Source of the DNA: Prosapia bicincta
Lineage: Eukaryota > Arthropoda > Insecta > Hemiptera > Cercopidae
NCBI GenBank assembly: GCA_036971475.1
Contig: JBAIZL010000002.1
Location: 349,942,582 to 350,006,581 of the forward strand
Direction of reading: 5' to 3'
Length of the DNA: 64,000 nt
Below the pieces are notes generated by a model, which made no database searches, was not told the origin of the DNA, and saw only the letters and a list, made by a program, of their open reading frames with translations. Every line of letters begins with the position of its first letter. The first letter of the stretch is position 1. Below are positions 56,564 through 64,000 of the stretch, in pieces. The position numbers were made by a program, and so were the translations under genes.

Positions 56564-57340
56564 TATTAAAAAAACACAACAGATCTAGTAAACAAAATAA
56601 AGAACATTGAAATCCCTCATAACTCAACCCTAGCATCGTTTGACATTACAAACCTATTAACCATTATCCCAGTGACAGAAACCCTAAATATATTACAAGA
56701 TAATCTAAGACTTAACAACCCTCCAGAAAAATCACAAAAGTAATCATATACATTTTGAATACCATTATACAACATAACTACTTCACTCAAACAATCTCGC
56801 AGAAATAATCCTACAACACATAGAACAGATTAAAATCATAAATAACAACAAACACGCAGATAATATAATATATTGTCACAGATATTAGACGACATTATAA
56901 TACTATACCAAGGAAACATAAGACAATGCCAACAACTCAAAACACATATAAACAAAATACACAAAAATATCCAGTTCACTGCAGAATTTGAAAACAACCA
57001 AACATAGAATTTCTTAGACATCACCATTACAAAACATTAAAACAAACATGAATTTAACATATAACGCAAGCCAACCATAACAGACACACTGACACACAAC
57101 ACATCAAACCACCCAATGCAACATAAACACGCAGCATTCTAACATTTACTACACAGACTAAACAAGATACCAATGTAAACAAATAACTACACAGAAGAAC
57201 TGAACACAATCAAATATTTAGCTCACAAAAACTGATATGAAAAGTATTTAATAAACAAACTACAAAGAAAAATACTCAACAATAATAGTAGGAACTACAC
57301 AAACAACAAAAACATGAACTCAACAAATTCATCACCCTCA
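56275..57340 (+). mobile_element. Penelope-like element, third copy, 3'-truncated
   Basis: Same PLE family and insertion position relative to the small exon as in the palindrome arms. It retains the 5' terminal repeat (GATATTACTTGCGACCAGAC), then LASFDITNLLTIIPVTETL with the first catalytic Asp intact (Glu in the arms), a large gap in the SPIS region, and a YVDD region with a stop (Y.DDIIILYQGN near 56,890). NLDITITK-like sequence follows. It stops at about 57,340, where a Tc1/mariner-like relic begins, so the GIY-YIG part is missing. Confidence 0.8.
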
Positions 57341-57344
57341 TGTA

Positions 57345-57960
57345 GGCGTCAGTATTAACTGTTATCTCAAAGAAAATTGGCTCAACAATTCGTTCCCCTG
57401 ACACGGCACACAAAACACATTTTTTCATTCTTTGTATTGGATGTTCATGAAAGGCATGCGGGTTTAGGGCAAACTAATTCTTCCATTTTGGGTGATAGCA
57501 TAACCTGACTCATGAAACCATGCTTCATTGGTAGAAAAGAAATGAAATGGGTTTATTTCCCTGTCCGCAAACGTCTTAAGTGGCCAGTCACTCTTTTAAC
57601 TTTATCTGCTGGATGAAGTTCATGAACAGTACTGATTCTGTTAGGTTTCAGTTTAAAAATGTGTAGAACTCGTTGGCAAAATCTGCGACACACTTCATCT
57701 TGCTGTGATAAATCGTGAGTCGAATAACACGGACTATGTTCTGTACGATCTGCAATGTTTGACTATTTTGGGCTTATTTCTCGATTTATTTACAATTTTA
57801 CCCGTAATACCCCTCTTCTTTTTAACAACAATTGAACCAACCTCTTGGCAGGAATAGTATCTCTGGTTATTTCTCACAACACTCCTCACTCATTTCATTA
57901 ATTAACTGCTTCGGACATAGCACTCTACAATAAAATCTCTTTGTTCCATTGAATACGAGG
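57345..57960 (-). pseudogene. Tc1/mariner-superfamily transposase relic, different from the mariner at 53 kb
   Basis: On the minus strand: DLSQQDEVCRRFCQRVLHIF and ELHPADKVKR near 57,720-57,600 (the linker region 'S..sV.riL..L......L...D..KR'), then HFFSTNEAWFHESGYAITQN near 57,545-57,490. The last block matches 'f.DEa.F.l.G.vn.QN' of IS630-type transposases; the first catalytic Asp reads Asn here. The other two acidic residues were not found. Several frameshifts. It directly abuts the truncated PLE. Confidence 0.55.
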
Positions 57961-58138
57961 AACTTGGTTCCAAATAACTAGTTCACATGTGGTATGTTGC
58001 TACGTTATTATTACCTTCATATTTTACGGTTGTAAGGGTGTCTCTTAATGCGAGATAAGCATTATAAAATCACAGCTAAAATAAATAATACTTTTATATG
58101 TGCCACCCTGTATTGTTTATACACATTATAGTGTAAGT
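57961..58138. other. No gene seen
   Basis: Short AT-rich stretch before the CA repeat. Confidence 0.5.
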
Positions 58139-58139
58139 G

Positions 58140-58427
<288 letters not shown>

Positions 58428-58677
58428 ATTCTTTCTTTTGTATGTATTTTATTTCTGATTTTTATAAAAAAAGTACAAATAGGTAATGGAACCTTACCCT
58501 TTTATTTGGGAGGATCTACGCTCTAACATGACACATTGTTTATTCAGTTCCTGTTTCACGACAACACTCTTATGTTCAAAACATAAATTCAGTGTGAGTA
58601 AAGTGGAAACAAAAATACTTCAGGAGATGGATAAATATGCAAAACTAACCAAAAAAAGGTTCATATAAAGAAGGATC

Positions 58678-59238
58678 TGAAAATGCTTGAAATTTTGGTC
58701 TGGATTACAAATAAATACAATAAATATTTTTCTTAGTTTATTGGATTTTGGATAAATGTGTCATAGGGATTGTGGTACTCATTACAGTTATTCCGTGGTA
58801 ATGGAAATAGGTAGAAACTATGTTATTGCATGGGCAGAGCACTTGCTTGTAATAAATCTATTGTAATTATAAAGATGGGATTGCCCACCATGCTGTTGTT
58901 TCATTTGTGCCTGAAGTGTAAGGAGCCTTAGTTAATAAGCAAATTAAAATGTTAATATTTAAATCCATCAATAATAAAAAGCTTCAGGAATATCTGTTAA
59001 TTTTACACAGTTGTTGAGTTGGCATCCATAAGTAAAACAAAGTAGTATGCACTAAAGTATCTAAACAAGTTGATGCCCCCTCCTGTTGTAGATGTCTTTA
59101 AAATGTCGAAAATTGTTTAGATTACAAATGGTTAAAATGAATATTTTCTCTAATATATAAACGATGTTTAAAAAAATGTTCATTTGGGATTGATGTACCC
59201 ACTACAGTTATTCCGTGGTAATGGAAATAGGTAGAAAA
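58678..59238. repeat. Direct repeat of ~140 bp, 420 bp apart
   Basis: 58,678-58,818 and 59,099-59,238 share GATTACAAAT, AATATTTT.TCT and, almost exactly, TACAGTTATTCCGTGGTAAT followed by GGAAATAGGTAGAAA. The second copy lies about 30 bp before the PLE dimer. The sequence between has no coding sense. It could be a tandem duplication or the remains of a terminal repeat. Confidence 0.75.
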
Positions 59239-59289
59239 TATACACTTTTAAATGATTGGAAATTGCCCATAGTAGCACTTACTTATGTT

Positions 59290-60475
59290 TGTTGAGGACA
59301 GCCGTTTCGGGAGACGTGTCCCATTGTCAACTATGACTGTAACTGATCTCAAGGTTTACGAAGGTTAGGGTGTTAGGGTGGTGGTGGGATATTATGGTGG
59401 TGTGGGTGTATTTTGTGAGTATTAGGAGTTATGATGTCAAAAAGTGTGTGTGAGGTGTAATGTAATTGTGTATTGAGTATGTGTGTAGGGTGTAGTTTGA
59501 AGTGTCTGTATATTTCGTATTGTTCGGTTTTGTAGCGTTGGTTATTTCTGTGTTGTTTATGAAGAGTTTGTTGGTTAGATGTTATGTATATCTAGTCATG
59601 TTTTGTGGAGTTGAGATAATCGGCGAAGTTTGATTGGTAGTTATTGTTTGTTAGTGCTTTTATATGTTCTTGGTAACGTGTGTAGAAGGACCTCCCTGTC
59701 TGGCCTATGTAAAAACTAGGGAACGAACTGCAAGTTAGATTGTAAACTCCAGTGGTGTTGTAAATGTCATGAAATTTGTTGTTGGGTTTAAATTGTTTAT
59801 TGAAAATGTTGTGTGTGGAGTAAGCTATTTTGTAGTTGTATTTTCATAGTGTGTTGGTTAGATTGTGGGTGCTGGATGATCTGTATGGTATTGATAAGTA
59901 TTTTATGGGATTGTCCTGTTGTGTGTTTATATTTGGGTATTTAGGTTTATTTTTTAGGCGGTTGTATATTTTTTCAATCATTGTTGGGTTGTATCCGTTA
60001 GTTTGTGCTATATTTTTTATGGTTTTTAACTCCTGATTGTGTTCTTCTTCGTCTAACTGTGTTTTAAGCAGGCGATATATCGTGGTGTTGTAAGCGGCTA
60101 GTTTATGTTGGTGTGGGTGGTTTGAGGAGCTGTGAATGGTTATATTGGTACTAGTGGGTTTTCGGTTTATGTTGAATTTATGGTTTGTTTGTCTGTTCGT
60201 TTAATTGTAAGATCTAGGAAGTTGAGAGAGTTTTGTTGTTCTGTTTTGATGGTGTATGTTAGTTTGGAGTGTATGGAATTAAGGTGTTTTAGAAATATGT
60301 GTGCTCGGCTTGTGTTACCTTTATATAATGTTATGATATCGCCTACGTATCTGTACCAGTAAATTATGTTATCTGAGTATTTATTGTTGTGTAAAATGTG
60401 GCTTTGTTCAATATGATGTATGAATATTTCTGCTAAGATGCTAGCTATAGGGGAGACCTTTTTGGTTGTTGAATG
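59290..60475 (-). pseudogene. PLE reverse transcriptase C-terminal half and GIY-YIG (left unit of the dimer)
   Basis: On the minus strand from 60,475: SPIASILAEIFIHHIEQSH, then YWYRYVGDIITLYKGN near 60,350. The catalytic YVDD reads YVGD, so one of the two polymerase Asp is lost. LNFLDLTIKRTDKQ follows. GIY-YIG lies near 59,760-59,560: a GVYNLTC-like start, FYIGQTGRSF-like segment through a frameshift, SNFADYLNSTKHD and QYEIYRHFK. Stops and frameshifts are present. Confidence 0.82.
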
Positions 60476-60544
60476 TGTTATTGTAGGTGAAGTGATTTTG
60501 AGATGTGTTTAATTTTGAAAGGTGGAGGATTTCATCAATGTGTA

Positions 60545-61016
60545 AATATCTCATAGCATTCCACTTTAGTCTCTTTCGATATATCAAATCTATACACAAA
60601 CATCCCCATTTAAGAAACCATCAACATCCTCAAAAACATGCTTATAGACACAAATACACCTCATACACACATTGACGAAATTATCCTCCTTACAAAATTA
60701 TTCACATCTCAAAATTACTTCCCCTACAATAACACATTCTACAACCAAAGTATTGCCTACGTATGGGATCCCTCATAGCTAGCATCTTAGCAGAAATATT
60801 CATACACCATATTGAACAAAACATTTTCGCCGATCATCTCAACTCCACAAAACATGACTACATATACATAACATCTAACCAACAAATTCTTCATAAACAA
60901 CACAGAAGTAACCAACGCTACACAACCGAACAATGCGAAATATACAGGCACTTTAAATTATACACTACACACATACTCAATACACAATTACATTACAACT
61001 CACACACTTTTTGACA
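60545..61016 (+). pseudogene. PLE reverse transcriptase fragment fused to a GIY-YIG tail (right unit of the dimer)
   Basis: On the plus strand: an SFDI/YTNIPI block in degenerate form near 60,565-60,615, TSQNYF, MGSLIASILAEIFIHHIEQN near 60,763-60,822, then directly FADHLNSTKHDYIYITSN and EQCEIYRHFKLYTT. The YVDD segment and most of GIY-YIG between these blocks are deleted (about 250 residues compared with the left unit), yet the reading frame runs straight through the deletion. Confidence 0.82.
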
Positions 61017-61195
61017 TCATAACTCCTAATACTCACAAAATACACCCACACCTCCTTAATATCCCACCCCTACCCTAACACCCTAACCTACGTAAAGCTT
61101 GAGATCAGTTACGGTCTGAGTTGAGAATAGGACACAATTTCAGAAACGGCCGTCCTCAACATATATAAGTAAGTGCTACTATAGGCAAGTTTGTA

Positions 61196-61495
61196 AATAT
61201 TTATAATTGTTTAGTGAAAACTAGTAGCGCACATACTTATTGCATACATACTTACATTTAGTTGATCATGTTGGTTATTCTGCTTGATGTTTTGAAAATA
61301 ATTTTAACATAAAACAAACTATAGTTGGGGTGTTTCCTTAAACATTTTTTATATAGTAGAATATTTGCCATAAGTAGAGCACTGTTAGAAGTTGTAAAAT
61401 CAATGAGTCTTTATAATCCTTGAAAGTGCTTACCAAGAACTCGATAGAATTTTGAAGATTATGATAAACTATGAAGATTGGTTATAGCACTCTCT

Positions 61496-61527
<32 letters not shown>

Positions 61528-62049
61528 CTTTTGGTTTACTATAAGGAATTTATTCCTACATAATATTAAATTCACAATTATAAAGTTATGTAGCCAACTA
61601 TGAAGGTATTTCATTTACCTTCAGGGATTCAGCCACAACTTAAATTTTGGGTTTTAGAAGCAAGAAATTATGATATTATAACGAAAAAGGACTTAATAAA
61701 AAACCTTCTGAAATCTGGAATTCATTGGTCATGAACAAAAATCACATTGGCAATAAACAAATAAATATATATTTGTTTGAAATAAGTTACACATTTAATT
61801 GTATTCCTTTTTTTAGGAATAAGCATTACTATTATTTTATTAATTGCTACTACAGAATAAATTTGTTGATGTTATTAAAATCTCTTAGTAGTATATTAAA
61901 AATAATAATATTTATGTATGATAGTAGTTTATTAAGTATTTCATTATTATAAAATACATTTGTAAAACAATAGTTAATTAGGCTTTGTTTGATATTTTAC
62001 CTACTTCATAATTTTCAGTTTAAAAATAATAACAGAAATAACTGATATA
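61196..62049. other. AT-rich region with a poly-T tract
   Basis: A run of about 30 T lies at 61,498-61,527. The rest has short random open frames (for example 61,725-61,952) without recognisable domains. Confidence 0.55.
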
Positions 62050-63640
62050 AAAAAATAATCAGTTCTTCAACGATGTAAAAAATAATTTTTATTCTTCAAA
62101 GTACTACCAAATTTAATATACAGTTAAAACCTACACTTCCTCCTGTCCTCATATGAATTTTTCACTCCCCCAAATACAGGAAATGGTTTCTAGATTTTAG
62201 TACATGCGATACAGAGTAAACTTTTTAAAGGCAGGGAGGGCAATATTAGTCTGATAACCAAATTCCAGACTGTCTTTTCTCTCTCTCATTACTAATACCA
62301 GCCTCTTGGTATTACGCTTTAGTTACATATTAACTAAAACAAGTAGTGTAGAAAGTTTTGCCTTTCCTAAGGGACTGGATGTGAAAACGTTGTTACATGG
62401 GGAGAGGGATTCGTTTAATAATTAGTAAACAGTTTAGGTTTAAATTTTCTTGTAAAAAAACGTTACAAAAGAATAGTTTAGAATTCAATGTAATTTATTA
62501 TTATATTTTATATTTATAATGTAGAATTTCATTTCAGCATTTCCATCAGTTAGTTGAGTGCCACTTTAGAACATAATTCGTAATTTGGCTTCATGACTAG
62601 AAATACAAATAAAACCACAGTTTTTAATAGGCTACTCAGATCCCATCAATACTTTATTAGTATTAGCAAAGCAGAAAGTTGAAGATTGGTGAAAGGAAAG
62701 TAAGTAGAGGTGGTTAACCTACGACTAATCAACCTAACTAGATATCAACCTAAGAATAGTTGAACAAGATTTGTACATTCAGTTAAGTATTTCTACTACT
62801 ACTGAAAGGTTTCATACTATTACATACCAGTGTAGAGAATCTTTGAAATATATATTGCCTATATTAATATTCATAATAGGTATTTATTAATCAAGTAATT
62901 ACTCGGTGGCTCATTGGGAAGGACTTCAATCATTTCATAATACGTCCAGCTAATCTAACACCTCTCCTCTTATAGCCTATGAATGAGGACCTCCAATACA
63001 CTTAGAATTAAATTTACATTCATGTGAGTTAAACCCACTAAATACCCATATACTCTTGTCCACTATAATATAAATGTTTTATTAAAATAAATCTCAAGTA
63101 CTGAATTCATGACATCTCAATAATGTTTTATTGGGATGTGAAATCATAACACAGTTGTTAGAATGTTGGACTTCATGTGTCATACTACTCATGTTGATTG
63201 TCATGCGGTCAATGTGATACTTGTTGCAATTCAATAGGCCCTCCTTTCCAATCACAGAACCTTAATTCCGACATACTATACACAGATCAGAGGCAAACCT
63301 ACAGATACTATAAAAATGTGCAGCTAGTCAGTTATGTTAGTATTCAGTTAGAAGATTGTAACTCTTGTCCTCATGTTCACATGGAAGTTTGTATGAATTG
63401 TTCACACTTTCATGTATTAGTAGACCTATTATTTCTTTTTCATTAGGGTTTATTACACTAATACGCCTTTACCTGTCCATATTTGGATTACCAATAATGC
63501 CAGTTTAGGTATCTATATCTGATGTTAATTAATTTCATTTCCCTACATTTTTATTAGTTTAAATTTACTTACAAACCAAGTTTGTAGCCTAATTATATAT
63601 GTAGTAACTTAAATTTAACAATCATAATAACTGTTATTAA
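62050..63640. repeat. Inverted paralogue of the palindrome spacer
   Basis: Reverse complement aligns with 44,799-46,395 from end to end. Homology stops close to 63,640, at the same point of the unit (…AACAGTTATTA) where the spacer begins. The divergence is moderate with several indels (for example an extra TTGATTAGTCG segment near 62,730). No protein domain is evident in either copy; the 82-residue open frame at 63,198-63,446 is not conserved in the spacer. Confidence 0.88.
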
Positions 63641-64000
63641 GAGTAATTTATCCTATATTGGACTTAAACAGATAGTTTCATTAACCCCTTGAGTTTCCGT
63701 GTAAGCATATATCGTCGATAAATAGTCGAAAGAAGTGTCCATTAGGAGGGATATATTGTGTTAAAGTGCCCAGATTGTGATATATCGTCATCACTTATCG
63801 AGATATATCGACATCATTTCATTGTGTTCATTTTGCACCTCAATCCCTAAAGTTGTTGGAAAGCATTTTCAGAAAGTAGGAAGAATGAGCAAATATGGTT
63901 TATTTTAAGAGTTTTAAAAGATTTGGTTAGTTGTAAATCTAGGAACTAAGATATGGAGTAGCTGGAGTCTTGCATATAGTTAGTTACATTTCTAACTCTT
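63641..64000 (+). mobile_element. Possible piggyBac-type left end running off the window
   Basis: TTAA at 63,681-63,684 is followed by CCCCTTGAGTTTCCGTG. After it come several short repeats around ATATATCG (near 63,706, 63,781 and 63,815), an arrangement seen in subterminal regions of TTAA-inserting transposons. The right end and any transposase would lie beyond the window, so this stays a candidate. Confidence 0.35.

Larger units (their letters stand above)
55670..57340 (+). repeat. Third copy of part of the palindrome arm (direct to the left arm)
   Basis: It aligns with 42,640-44,335 in the same orientation: TTTTTGTTGTTTTTCAGAA, CTTTTGTGTTCTTACTAG, the small exon, a TA/TTTA tract and the PLE. 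It is visibly more divergent from either arm than the arms are from each other, so it split off earlier. A (CA)n run of about 32 bp interrupts the PLE near 56,530. Confidence 0.88.
59265..61195. mobile_element. Head-to-head dimer of a third PLE family
   Basis: 59,265-59,625 and 60,828-61,195 are inverted copies (GTTGAGGACAGCCGTTTC, GATGTTATGTATAT, TTCGTATTGTTCGG and their complements). The left unit is coded on the minus strand, the right on the plus strand; they meet near 60,478. PLE insertions are known to form such inverted arrangements. TA-rich and CA-rich tracts lie nearby. Confidence 0.85.

Noticed and set aside
63198..63446. 82-residue Cys-containing open frame
   Set aside because: It lies in the spacer-like repeat and is not open in the paralogue at 45.0-45.25 kb, so it is unlikely to be a gene.

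Overview
This 64 kb window is eukaryotic nuclear DNA: strongly AT-rich, full of (TA)n, (CA)n and (CT)n microsatellites, and occupied almost entirely by transposable elements and their ruins. The mix of Penelope-like elements (PLEs) with GIY-YIG domains, jockey-type and RNase H-bearing non-LTR elements, mariner, hAT, piggyBac, a pogo/Tigger-type relic and a Helitron points to an animal, most likely an arthropod with a large genome. I cannot name the species. No intact protein-coding gene is visible; nearly every recognisable coding stretch carries stops or frameshifts. No RNA gene is secure.

Layout. 0-1.2 kb: a tandem array of ~192 bp units, two of which carry the same 5'-truncated non-LTR insertion. 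1.7-2.7 kb: a jockey-type RT pseudogene. 2.7-13.4 kb: AT-rich DNA with microsatellites and a 134 bp tandem repeat (8.06-8.72 kb). 13.45-14.65 kb: a regular 128 bp satellite. 15.6-23.1 kb: an LTR retrotransposon (minus strand) lying between two (TA)n tracts, whose 3' LTR is split by a 3.8 kb non-LTR element with a clear target-site duplication (TSD). 23.7-24.3 kb: a pogo/Tigger-type transposase relic. 24.3-29.0 kb: a Helitron (minus strand) broken by a 5'-truncated PLE with a 6 bp TSD, next to a second PLE end. 30.5-32.2 kb: a hAT element with its 8 bp TSD. 33.9-34.9 kb: an internally deleted piggyBac with TTAA flanks.

36.9-53.6 kb: the dominant structure, a 16.7 kb imperfect palindrome. The left arm is 36,912-44,798, the right arm 46,476-53,614, and a 1.7 kb spacer lies between. 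The arms carry a PLE with long inverted ends, a compact PLE-like promoter element, SINE-like repeats, microsatellites and degenerate exons of an unrecognised gene. The outer boundary lies inside a mariner element and the inner boundary inside the terminal repeat of the PLE. Most of the spacer has an inverted paralogue at 62.05-63.64 kb. A third, direct copy of part of the arm lies at 55.67-57.34 kb and keeps intact splice sites around one exon.

53.2-64 kb: mariner, a hAT fragment, a jockey 3' fragment, the third arm copy, a Tc1/mariner-like relic, a long (CA)n tract, a head-to-head PLE dimer (59.27-61.19 kb) and a possible piggyBac end at the right edge.

The window records successive insertion, nesting, tandem amplification and inverted duplication rather than a working gene set. 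All alignments were made by eye; boundaries are usually good to a few bases where a TSD is quoted and to tens of bases otherwise.
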